64,000 nucleotides of DNA, taken from assembly GCA_023228825.1 (NCBI GenBank), contig JALOAL010000010.1, positions 1-64,000 of the forward strand, in the 5' to 3' direction. Below, piece after piece: positions 1 through 6,898 of the stretch. Source of the stretch: Dehalococcoidia bacterium. Its GTDB lineage: Bacteria; Chloroflexota; Dehalococcoidia; UBA2979. The notes below the pieces were generated by a model that was not told the DNA's origin, made no database searches, and was given only the letters and a program-made list of their open reading frames with translations. Positions within the stretch are counted from its first letter, which is position 1. The number at the start of each line of letters is the position of its first letter. A program made the position numbers and the translations under genes.

Positions 1-615
1 GCCCGGAGACGTGGTGCCCGGAGCCGGGGTGCCGGTGGGGGTGCCGGTTGGGGGGCTGGTCGGGGTGGGAGACGGAGTGCTGCTCGGCGTGGGGGTGCCG
101 GTGGGAGTGCTGTCCGGCGTTGGCGCGTCGGTGGGAGTAGCGGTTGGCGTGGTCGTCGGGGGGCTGGTTGGTTCGGCCGGAGGGGTCTCGGGGGGTGGTT
201 CCGGCGTGGCCTGCTCCTGGCGGTTGCGTCCGTCATCGCACGGCCCCAGGAGGAGGCGTCCCAGCAGCCCGCGGCGGCAGATGTCCAGGGCATCCTCGGC
301 ACGACCGACGCCGGGCACCGGTCCGCGCCGGCCGTCTCCTCGGTCGCGACTGCCTCGGTCGAAGGGGCGGCTGCGGTCAGCGCGAGCCTCGTCCGCCTCG
401 TCCCCTTCGCCCTCCCGCTCGTCGACGTCCGCTTCGTCCTCCTCGTCGTCGAATGGGGCGAGGAGGCCGCCCAGACCGGGGAGCGGGCCACTGGCGAGCG
501 CGGGTGAGGCGGCCTCCGCGGTCAGCGGCGCCGCTAGTGCCGAGGCGTCCGGTTGCGCGTCGCCTCCGGGCCCCACGAGGAGCCCGAGCAGCGTGGCCGC
601 GGTCGCGAGGCTCAT
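1..615 (-). CDS. Exported Thr/Pro-rich protein, C-terminus cut by window edge
   Basis: Reading leftwards from an ATG at 615, an open frame of 205 codons runs off the window edge. The first ~20 residues are Ala/Leu-rich and look like a short signal peptide, although no Lys/Arg precedes the hydrophobic part. Then come an acidic Asp/Glu stretch (about residues 65-85), a short cysteine-containing segment (DICRRGLLG...GPC, two Cys 15 apart, about 125-140), and a long Thr/Pro/Ser tail built from TPT and GTP units that continues past the edge. Such tails are common linkers of wall-spanning or surface proteins. An in-frame TAG lies four codons upstream, so 615 is the only ATG start. A GAGGG touches the ATG, which is too close for a good ribosome site. 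The enzymatic role, if any, is not visible. Confidence 0.6.
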   Translation of the reverse strand, partial: MSLATAATLLGLLVGPGGDAQPDASALAAPLTAEAASPALASGPLPGLGGLLAPFDDEEDEADVDEREGEGDEADEARADRSRPFDRGSRDRGDGRRGPVPGVGRAEDALDICRRGLLGRLLLGPCDDGRNRQEQATPEPPPETPPAEPTSPPTTTPTATPTDAPTPDSTPTGTPTPSSTPSPTPTSPPTGTPTGTPAPGTTSPG

Positions 616-710
616 CCCTCGACGCTAGCCGCGGCGGCCCGTGGCAGGGTGGAGGGAAGGTGAACGCAAGGTTGGCGCGCCCCTCGGGGCCGGGGATTGC
701 CCCGGAGCGG

Positions 711-1466
711 CTACGTAACCGGGATGCCCTCGATCATCGCGAGCATCTCCGGCACCACCACCTCGGACCGTGTGGCGGCCGCCGAGTGGTCGTCGCCGGG
801 CAGTTCGATGACGCGCAGGTTGGGGTTCAACTCGCGCGCGCGGAGGGCGCCCGCGTGCGGCATGTCGTCGGTGCCCACGTAAATGAGGATCGGTTGCGAG
901 GCGACGCTCACCGCCTGCTCCGCGCCGTTCCAGCCGTCCAGGCTGGCGCGGCACGCCTCGAGCGCATCCACGTCGTGCCGTCCCGCTTCGAAGGCCGCCC
1001 TCACCGCGTCGTTTCGCTTCACCGCGCCCTCGTAGTACTGACGGAAGGGCACGGCGGCACGCTGGGCGCGACGCTCCGGGTCATGCATGGGCTGAGCGCC
1101 GCCGAGCGTGTACGAGAGGAAGCGCTGAGGCGCATAGATCATGGTGGAGAAGCCCACCATGCCGCCCATGGAGTAGCCCAGGTAGTGCGCCTGTCGCACG
1201 TCGTTGGCGTTCAGGACGGAGACCACGTCCATCACGCGCGTGCGCAGGTCGTACGCCTCTGGCTCATGTGGCTTGTCCGACCGCCCGTGTCCCCGCGAGT
1301 CCATCAGCAGGATGCGGAAGCGGTCCCGTAGCCGGTCCACAAACCCCCGGTCCCGCCACGACTCCAGGTCCGCGAGGAACCCGTGGTGCATGACCACCGC
1401 CGGAGCGCCCTCGCTCCCCTCGGTTTCGAAGTAGATGCGGGTGCCTTCGTTTTCGGCGTAGGGCAA
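711..1466 (-). CDS. Alpha/beta hydrolase
   Basis: A 251-residue alpha/beta-hydrolase-fold protein. Visible family marks are the oxyanion-hole segment HHGF (about residue 27-30), the nucleophile elbow GYSMGG with Ser about 99, an acid in VGTDD and the catalytic His in GDDHS near the C-terminus. The substrate cannot be read from sequence; relatives include esterases, lactonases and C-C hydrolases. I start at TTG 1466 because GAGGAGG sits six bases upstream and the protein then begins PYAENEGTRIYFETEG, typical for the family. An ATG at 1541 would add an Arg/Pro-rich stretch unlike the family. It is a single gene, with the repeat pair lying upstream. Confidence 0.85.
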   Translation of the reverse strand: MPYAENEGTRIYFETEGSEGAPAVVMHHGFLADLESWRDRGFVDRLRDRFRILLMDSRGHGRSDKPHEPEAYDLRTRVMDVVSVLNANDVRQAHYLGYSMGGMVGFSTMIYAPQRFLSYTLGGAQPMHDPERRAQRAAVPFRQYYEGAVKRNDAVRAAFEAGRHDVDALEACRASLDGWNGAEQAVSVASQPILIYVGTDDMPHAGALRARELNPNLRVIELPGDDHSAAATRSEVVVPEMLAMIEGIPVT

Positions 1467-1557
1467 GGGGTACCTCCTCGTGGGTGTGGTGCGTGACGGG
1501 GAGGTTCTACCACGAGCGGGAGGGCGTGGGGTGGCTCTCACCGTGCCCCTCCGCTAC

Positions 1558-1791
1558 CACACCGCTCACCCTGAGCGCGTCGAAGGGGGAGCCCCGCTCC
1601 GCCACCTCGGACGTTCCGAGGCCACCCCACGTGCCGAGGGCACGGTGGTCGTCCACCGCTGCGGTTGCCCGCCGTTCCGGATCCGGATCTGCCATCGCCC
1701 TCGTGCGGGCGCGCGAGGTACCGGAGGGCTCGCCCTTCGACGGGCTCAGGGTGAGCGGGTGGTTGAGGTCGTTCGGGGTGGTGAGGAAGGT
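1558..1791. repeat. Direct repeat copy 1 with inverted terminal arms (MITE/REP-like)
   Basis: First of two ~234-bp copies. The left arm (1561-1597) and right arm (1725-1761) are imperfect inverted repeats of about 37 bases built around CACCCTGAGC...GTCGAAGGG. The core between the arms differs more between copies than the arms do. No open frame of its own is convincing. The arm motif resembles dispersed CTCAGGGTGAGC/GTCGAAGGG palindromes seen in many bacterial genomes, so a non-autonomous miniature element is the likeliest reading. Confidence 0.75.
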
Positions 1792-1859
1792 CGTTCACGG
1801 AGTGACGTCGCCAGCCACGCGATGCTTCCGCCGGGTCTCCGTCCCCGCCTCTCCCGTCT

Positions 1860-2092
1860 CACACCGCTCACCCTGAGCGCGTCGAAGGGGGAGCCCCGCT
1901 CCGCCACCTCGGACGTCCTGAGGCACGCCACCTGCCGAAGGCACGGTGCTCCTCCCCGTCCCCGGTTGCCCGCCGTTCCGGATCCGGATCTGCCATCGCC
2001 CTCGTGCGGGCGCGCGAGGTACCGGAGGGCTCGCCCTTCGACGGGCTCAGGGTGAGCGGGTGGTTGAGGTCGTTCGGGGTGGTGAGGAAGGT
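1860..2092. repeat. Direct repeat copy 2, overlapping the 3' end of the GIY-YIG gene
   Basis: Second copy, 302 bases downstream of the first at the left arm and 301 at the right arm, so one base is gained or lost between them. The left arm starts at 1863 and the right arm ends near 2062. The part from 2047 to 2092 is read in the minus direction as the last codons and stop of the GIY-YIG gene. The 68 bases between the copies (1792-1859) are unrelated to the repeat. Confidence 0.75.
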
Positions 2093-2364
2093 GGTGTGCG
2101 AAGGCGCTTCAGCGCCTCCCAATCGCCGCTTGCGAGAGCCTGCTTCTTCGCCCGACTCCAGCCCTTGATCTGGCGCTCCACCCGGAATGCCTCGTCTCTC
2201 GTGGTGAAGTCCTGCGACCACACCAGGACGACAGGGCGTCGCCTGTGCGTGTACCCCGGGAAGGTGCCATCGGTGTGCGCCGCCATCCGCGCCTCAAGGT
2301 TGTCGGTATGGCCGGTGTAGAACGAGCCGTCCCGACAGAGGAGGAGGTAGGTCCAGAAGGCCAT
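2047..2364 (-). CDS. GIY-YIG nuclease domain protein (UPF0213/YhbQ type)
   Basis: A 105-residue single-domain GIY-YIG protein. TYLLLCRDGSFYTGHTDNL at the N-terminus corresponds to the two beta strands carrying the GIY/YIG tyrosines, followed by the Arg in EARMAAH and a Glu in the helix FRVERQIKGWSRAKK. This is the arrangement of small UPF0213 proteins, whose cellular role is unsettled (DNA repair or nucleic acid cleavage has been proposed). The domain is complete by about residue 90. The last ~16 residues (Ser/Thr/Pro/Arg) and the stop codon come from the second direct repeat, so the original 3' end appears to have been replaced or extended by the repeat. Confidence 0.85.
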   Translation of the reverse strand: MAFWTYLLLCRDGSFYTGHTDNLEARMAAHTDGTFPGYTHRRRPVVLVWSQDFTTRDEAFRVERQIKGWSRAKKQALASGDWEALKRLRTPPSSPPRTTSTTRSP

Positions 2365-2440
2365 CAGGCCAAGCGCGCCGGAAGGGGTGCCGCCAACCGG
2401 GCGGGCGAGCCTGGGGGCTGCCCACCCGGGACGGTCGGCG

Positions 2441-3478
2441 CTAATCCCCCAGCGCGGGGATGGTCTTGAGTTCGGCGATGATTTCCTTGATCTGCTCTTC
2501 CTCGTCCGGGTTGGTCGGGTCCGCTCCGAAGGAGATCTGAGTGTTGATGCCCGCGAACTTCTCCCGCATCTTCGCCGGCAACTCGTCCCAGGTGCCGATC
2601 ACGCAGAACTCTTCCATCATGTCGTCCGTGATCAGGCCCACCATGTCGTCCCACTTGCCATCGATGGACAGGCGGTGCAACTGCGCCGCCTCGTCCGCCC
2701 AGCCGTGCAACTTCATCACGTTCGAGTACGACCGCGTCGAGGCGTAGAAGGAGATCTGGCGACGCGAACGCTCGCGGGCCTTCGCCACTTCCTCCTCCGT
2801 GCGGCCGGTGACGATGAAGCCGCCGCCGCGCACCTGCACCTTGGAGAGGTCCTTGCCGGCGCGTCGGGCGCCCTCGTGGACGGCGGGGATGAGGACTTCC
2901 TTGATGTACCGGAACGTGCTGAAGCCGTGGATGGCGATGCCGTCGCAGACCTCGCCGGCCAGGCGGGCGTTGAAGGGGTTCACGGCGGAGATGATGATCG
3001 GGATGTCCGGGTGCTCGATGGGGCCGGGGTTGAAGAACGGGCTGGTGAGTTTGTACTGGTAGAACTCGCCCTCGTAGTCCGGCTTCGTGCCGTTCTGCCA
3101 GGAGTCCCAGATGGCGCGCATGGTGTTGATGTAGTCGCGCAGGTGCGGTCCGGGGGGCGCCCACGGCACCGAGAAGCGCCGCTCGTTGTGGCCCTTCACC
3201 TGCGTCCCCAGGCCCAGCACGAACCGCCCGCCCGAGTACTTCGACAGGTCCCAGGCGATGTTCGCGGTGATGTGCGGCACGCGCGGGAACGCGATGGCTA
3301 CTGACGACCCGAACTTCATCCGCTCCGTGTGTTCCGCCACCAGCACCAGCGGCAGGAACGGGTTGTGCGCGGTCTCCCCGACCGAGATGGAGTCGTAGCC
3401 GAGGCGTTCCAGCATCCGTGCCCGCTCCGGCACAGCCGCCATGTCTGCACCGACTCCGGTCCCGACTGTCATTGGCAT
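2441..3478 (-). CDS. LLM-class flavin/F420-dependent oxidoreductase
   Basis: A 345-residue luciferase-like monooxygenase (TIM barrel). Typical blocks are the N-terminal RARMLERLGYDSISVGET, the middle GRFVLGLGTQVKGHNERRFSVPW, and PDIPIIISAVNPFNARLAGEVCDGIAIHGF. The TQVKGHNERRF version is common in F420-dependent LLM proteins of Actinomycetota and Chloroflexota; the cofactor (F420 or FMN) and substrate are not fixed by sequence. The start at ATG 3478 is preferred because GGAGG lies eight bases upstream; a GTG at 3493 overlaps that ribosome site. The neighbours give no pathway. Confidence 0.85.
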   Translation of the reverse strand: MPMTVGTGVGADMAAVPERARMLERLGYDSISVGETAHNPFLPLVLVAEHTERMKFGSSVAIAFPRVPHITANIAWDLSKYSGGRFVLGLGTQVKGHNERRFSVPWAPPGPHLRDYINTMRAIWDSWQNGTKPDYEGEFYQYKLTSPFFNPGPIEHPDIPIIISAVNPFNARLAGEVCDGIAIHGFSTFRYIKEVLIPAVHEGARRAGKDLSKVQVRGGGFIVTGRTEEEVAKARERSRRQISFYASTRSYSNVMKLHGWADEAAQLHRLSIDGKWDDMVGLITDDMMEEFCVIGTWDELPAKMREKFAGINTQISFGADPTNPDEEEQIKEIIAELKTIPALGD

Positions 3479-3607
3479 AGGTTCATCCTCCACGTGCTGA
3501 TGCGTGTCCGTCCCGCGCGCGGGGGGCTGCGGGCGTCGGGATGGTACACGAGGCGGGGGCGCGAGCGGAGGCCGGAGGCGGCCAGAGGCCGTCAGGAGGG
3601 CAACCCG

Positions 3608-4735
3608 TCAGCGCACGCGGCTGCCGTACGGGAGCACCTCCACGCCCAGGCGTGCCTCGATCGCGGCGGCGCGAGAGGTGTCGAAGCGGCGGAGGTACGC
3701 CCGGTAGTGCGCGTCCACGCGGGCGAGGATGTCCGCCTGTTCCTCCTCCGTGCCGGGGAAGTGCAGTTGCAGCAGGACGCGGCCGCCCTCCACCTCGCAG
3801 CCGAGGTCGGAGCCGTTCCGGGGCGGGGCAGCCTCGTCGATCATCTCGACCAGGGCCTCCAGGGCGGCCCAGGTGTCCGGTGAACCGACCAGCATCGCCA
3901 CCGCCTCCGGATCCGCCGGGACGCCGAGGCGCTGACGCAGGCCCATGCGGCGGTCCTCCTGCCACCAGTGGCGGATGAGCAGGTAGAGCGCCACCGCCAC
4001 CATCACGCTGCCGGGTAGCCAGAGGACGAAGCCGGCGATGCCCTGGTCCGCCGTGGGCGACCACCCGAAGGGATGCGAGGGGCCTCGGAAGGCCTGGAAG
4101 GCCTCGTAGACCGGCTCGCGGGAGAAGACCCAGATGGCGGCCGGGAACTTGGGGAAGGCGAAGGGCAGGATGAGGTAGACCAGGCCGGCCAGGTACGGCA
4201 GGCGTTCGCGGTCCGGACCGGGGCCCACCAGTGGCCACCAGAACCAGAATGCGGCGACCAGCCACAGCGTCCGTACCAGGGTAGCGCCGCCCGAGGTGCC
4301 CTCCAGGCCGTCGACCACCGCCGGTGCGTGGGTGGTCCAGACCACCACGCCCAGCATGGCCGCGCCCGCCAGCGCGGAACCCAGGGCGCGCTCCACCCAG
4401 CGTCTCGCGACGCCTCGGCCGGAGGCGCTCCAGCGTGGGATGCCCAGCAGGACGAGCGGCGCGGCGGCCAGCGTCAGCGCCAGGTACTGCACGGTACGGC
4501 CGGCCAGCGAGACCGAAGCGATGTCGCCCAGGGGCCAGTTCAGCGTCAGCACCAGCAGCGCGGTGCCGGCCAGCAGCAGGCGTCTGCGTCGCGCCCGCAG
4601 GTGGGCGCCACGCCAGCGGACGACGGCCCACGTGACGAGGAGCGGCGCAAGGGCGATCAGGAGCGGGCCAAGGTGCAGGGCCGGGGCCCACTCCCATTCA
4701 CCGGCAGCAGCGACGGGCCACCAGTTCACGGTCAT
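3608..4735 (-). CDS. CtaG-like (caa3-type) cytochrome oxidase assembly membrane protein
   Basis: A 375-residue polytopic membrane protein with about seven hydrophobic segments in the first 265 residues. W-rich starts such as MTVNWWPVAAAG, WVFSREPVYEAFQAF and HPFGWSPTADQGIAGFVLWLPG match the CtaG family that helps assemble caa3-type oxidases. The His-rich motifs of classical CtaG are reduced here (TTHAPAVVD and SHPFGW remain). A soluble C-terminal domain of ~110 residues (LGCEVEGGRVLLQLHFPGTEEEQ onward) is not part of the usual family and is unidentified. No other oxidase genes lie nearby. Confidence 0.7.
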   Translation of the reverse strand: MTVNWWPVAAAGEWEWAPALHLGPLLIALAPLLVTWAVVRWRGAHLRARRRRLLLAGTALLVLTLNWPLGDIASVSLAGRTVQYLALTLAAAPLVLLGIPRWSASGRGVARRWVERALGSALAGAAMLGVVVWTTHAPAVVDGLEGTSGGATLVRTLWLVAAFWFWWPLVGPGPDRERLPYLAGLVYLILPFAFPKFPAAIWVFSREPVYEAFQAFRGPSHPFGWSPTADQGIAGFVLWLPGSVMVAVALYLLIRHWWQEDRRMGLRQRLGVPADPEAVAMLVGSPDTWAALEALVEMIDEAAPPRNGSDLGCEVEGGRVLLQLHFPGTEEEQADILARVDAHYRAYLRRFDTSRAAAIEARLGVEVLPYGSRVR

Positions 4736-4810
4736 GCGCCCATCATGCCACTGGCGGCCAGTAGGTGGCCGCGGGCGGGTAGACGGAGGGTGACGGACGT
4801 CCCGAGGCGG

Positions 4811-5446
4811 CTACTCCGTGCGGCCCTCCAGCACGGACCACACGGCCTCCTCTGTGGCGGAGTTCACATGGCCCTCGCGGAGCAGGCGCACCACCAGGCG
4901 GCTGTCGTAGCCGCGCTGCAGCATGACCTGGCGCAGCGCCTCCACGCGCTGCTGCGCGCCGAGGCAGACGGCCAGGATCACCTCCCACTCCAGGGGGGTG
5001 CAGGGCACCACGGCGCCACCGATCTCCACGCGCACGCGAGCGTCCCAGAGCGAGGGGATGTCGCGAGGTGACAGCGACTCGTAGGGGCCGTGGAAGATCG
5101 GGTCGCCGAAGACAAAGACGGGCACGCCATGGCGCATGAAGTGCAGCCGGTTGGCCGCCAGGTGCGTGCCCTGCCCCCAGTCCGTGGGGATGTCCAGCAT
5201 CTCGCCCAGGGCGATGAGCGCCGGCTCCGTGGTCATGAACTCCAGGTTCGGCGAGTGCGCGTCCACGCCCTGCAGCCGGCTGGCCGTCGCGCCGATCAGC
5301 GCCCACGGGCTGTCCGAGGCCGCCTCCTCGATCACGCGCACGAGCGCGCCGAGGATAGTTTCATGGTGCGACTCGGGGTCGTAACCCGGGTCGTAAGTCA
5401 CGGGCCGCTCCAGGAGGGCTGCGCCGGAGGCGGAGGCTCCGACCAT
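4811..5446 (-). CDS. Hypothetical protein, possible nucleotidyltransferase-like fold
   Basis: A 211-residue soluble protein. The segment WALIGATASRLQGVDAHSPN followed by LEFMTTEP resembles the start of nucleotidyltransferase-like domains (G-x-S/A near a strand, then an acidic pair), as in predicted nucleotidyltransferases and AbiEii-type proteins. The canonical GS-x10-DxD is not intact, so activity is doubtful. The C-terminal half is helical and contains VEALRQVMLQRGYDSRLVVRLLREGH, which looks like a helical bundle. It is transcribed away from the GNAT acetyltransferase; a 12-bp palindrome lies between the two. Confidence 0.5.
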   Translation of the reverse strand: MVGASASGAALLERPVTYDPGYDPESHHETILGALVRVIEEAASDSPWALIGATASRLQGVDAHSPNLEFMTTEPALIALGEMLDIPTDWGQGTHLAANRLHFMRHGVPVFVFGDPIFHGPYESLSPRDIPSLWDARVRVEIGGAVVPCTPLEWEVILAVCLGAQQRVEALRQVMLQRGYDSRLVVRLLREGHVNSATEEAVWSVLEGRTE

Positions 5447-5486
5447 GGTGGAGGCTGCAGCCGCACCCCGTCCGGGGGGTTGCCAA

Positions 5487-5498
5487 CCTCAATTGAGG
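5487..5498. promoter_or_regulatory. 12-bp perfect palindrome in divergent intergenic region
   Basis: CCTCAATTGAGG reads the same on both strands. It sits 40 bases upstream of the nucleotidyltransferase-like gene (start 5446) and 78 bases before the acetyltransferase start at 5576, in a locally AT-richer stretch. This is a plausible operator for a dimeric regulator controlling either gene. No regulator gene adjoins it. Confidence 0.35.
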
Positions 5499-5575
5499 AT
5501 ACTGGTGGTCTTCTTTACATGCTTGATAGGCGCGGCATGGCAGGGCAAGATGCGTCATTACCTGCGGAGCGCAGC

Positions 5576-6205
5576 ATGCCAACACCCGCCATTCCGGCGC
5601 CCGGAGACCACGAACCCATCACGGGCCCGCTGGACGTGCGCCTGCGACCGATCACGGAGGCGGACCTGCCGGACATGCTGCGGTGGCTGGCGGACCCGGA
5701 GGTGGTCCGCTTCTACGGCAGTCCACCAGAGTCGCTGGAGGAGTGCCGGCAGCAGTACCTGGAGCCGGGCGTCAATCCGTGCTGGCGCTTCATCATCGAG
5801 TGGGGAGACCTCGGTCGGGGGGGTGGGGGGGGGGCGGGGGGTGCGAGGAGTGTGGGGGAGGTGCAGTACTGGCGCCGCTACCCCGGTGACGAGTACCTCT
5901 GGGATGCGGGCGTGGACATCTTCATCGGCGAGCCGGACGCGCGCGGGCGCGGCGTGGGCATCGAGACGGTGCGCACAATGTTGCGCTACCTCTTCGAGGA
6001 GAAGGGCGTCCACCGGGTGACCATTGACCCAGAGGTGGCGAACACGCGTGCCATCCACGTCTACGAACGCGCGGGGTTTAGGCTGGATGGCGTGCTTCGA
6101 CACCACGCGTTCGAGCACGGCGAGTACGTGGACACACACTTCATGTCCATCCTGGAGGACGAGTGGCCCGCGGCGAAGCAGCGCTGGCTGGACGAACGTG
6201 CATGA
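5576..6205 (+). CDS. GNAT acetyltransferase, AAC(6')-like, with poly-G insert
   Basis: A 209-residue GNAT-fold acetyl-CoA-dependent N-acetyltransferase. LRPITEADLPDMLRWLADPEVVRFYG at the N-terminus and WDAGVDIFIGEPDARGRGVGIE (acetyl-CoA pyrophosphate loop GRGVG) match the AAC(6')/RimJ-like branch, followed by VTIDPEVANTRAIHVYERAGF. ATG 5576 has GGAG six bases upstream. An insert of Gly codons (about residues 81-92) is encoded by runs of 7, 10 and 6 G at 5817-5841, between two conserved blocks. A slip there would frameshift the gene before the acetyl-CoA site. The substrate is unknown; resistance to aminoglycosides should not be assumed. Confidence 0.85.
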   Translation: MPTPAIPAPGDHEPITGPLDVRLRPITEADLPDMLRWLADPEVVRFYGSPPESLEECRQQYLEPGVNPCWRFIIEWGDLGRGGGGGAGGARSVGEVQYWRRYPGDEYLWDAGVDIFIGEPDARGRGVGIETVRTMLRYLFEEKGVHRVTIDPEVANTRAIHVYERAGFRLDGVLRHHAFEHGEYVDTHFMSILEDEWPAAKQRWLDERA

Positions 6206-6244
6206 CAACCGCGCACGCGGGCCGTCCGGCGCGGGGCGGCTGAC

Positions 6245-6745
6245 ATGGACCTGGACGTCTTTCGCCTGACGTGGGAGGAAGAGGCCACCATGCTGGCCCG
6301 CGTCCTGGTGGGCGTGGTGGCCGGCGCGATCGTGGGCTTCGAGCGGCGGCGCTCGGGCAAGCGCGCGGGCGTGCGCACGGTGGCGCTGGTGAGCATGGGC
6401 GCCGCGACGTTCACGGTCATCTCCGTCTGGGGGTTCGAGGCGCACGACACGGCGCGGGTGGCGGCCCAGATCGTCAGCGGCGTGGGCTTCCTGGGCGCCG
6501 GCACCATCCTCCGCTACCGCGGGGAGGTCCTGGGACTCACGACGGCGGCCACGATCTGGGTGTCTGCGGCGCTCGGCATGGCCGCCGGCGCCGGCCTCTA
6601 CGTCCTCGCGCTCGGGGGCGCCCTCATCGCCACGGGGGTGACGGCGCTGCTGCCGCACGACGTCCCCGGCATGCGTACCACCGAGCCCATCGCCGGTCTC
6701 GGGGACCTCGACGACGTCGACGAGGCGGACGACGGGCCGATCTAG
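6245..6745 (+). CDS. MgtC/SapB family inner-membrane protein
   Basis: A 166-residue membrane protein with four hydrophobic segments. The blocks VVAGAIVGFERRRSGKRAGVRT, SGVGFLGAGTILR and GLTTAATIWVSAALGMAAG are the signature of MgtC/SapB proteins, linked in other bacteria to magnesium limitation and membrane ATPase control. It lacks the long C-terminal ACT-like domain of Salmonella MgtC and ends in an acidic tail (LDDVDEADD). ATG 6245 follows the acetyltransferase stop by 39 bases, so co-transcription is likely. An alternative ATG at 6290 has the better ribosome site (GAGGAAGAGG) but would cut the first helix. Confidence 0.85.
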   Translation: MDLDVFRLTWEEEATMLARVLVGVVAGAIVGFERRRSGKRAGVRTVALVSMGAATFTVISVWGFEAHDTARVAAQIVSGVGFLGAGTILRYRGEVLGLTTAATIWVSAALGMAAGAGLYVLALGGALIATGVTALLPHDVPGMRTTEPIAGLGDLDDVDEADDGPI

Positions 6746-6898
6746 GGACGCCTGCGAGGGCGCGCGGTAGCCAGAACTGACGCACCTCCGTCCATCCACA
6801 CCGAACGAAATCGCGTGCGCGTGCGTTACTCCGGCAGGCACGGGGTCACACACGGGTTGGGCATACCCGTACGCGTTACGGAATCCTCAGGAGGACGA

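Noticed and set aside
144..1331. Plus-strand open frame across the hydrolase gene
   Set aside because: Arg/Pro/His-rich shadow of the minus-strand hydrolase and Thr/Pro protein, with no recognisable domain.
5090..5575. Extended N-terminus of the acetyltransferase
   Set aside because: It would overlap the divergent nucleotidyltransferase-like gene and palindrome. ATG 5576 has a good ribosome site and the family start.
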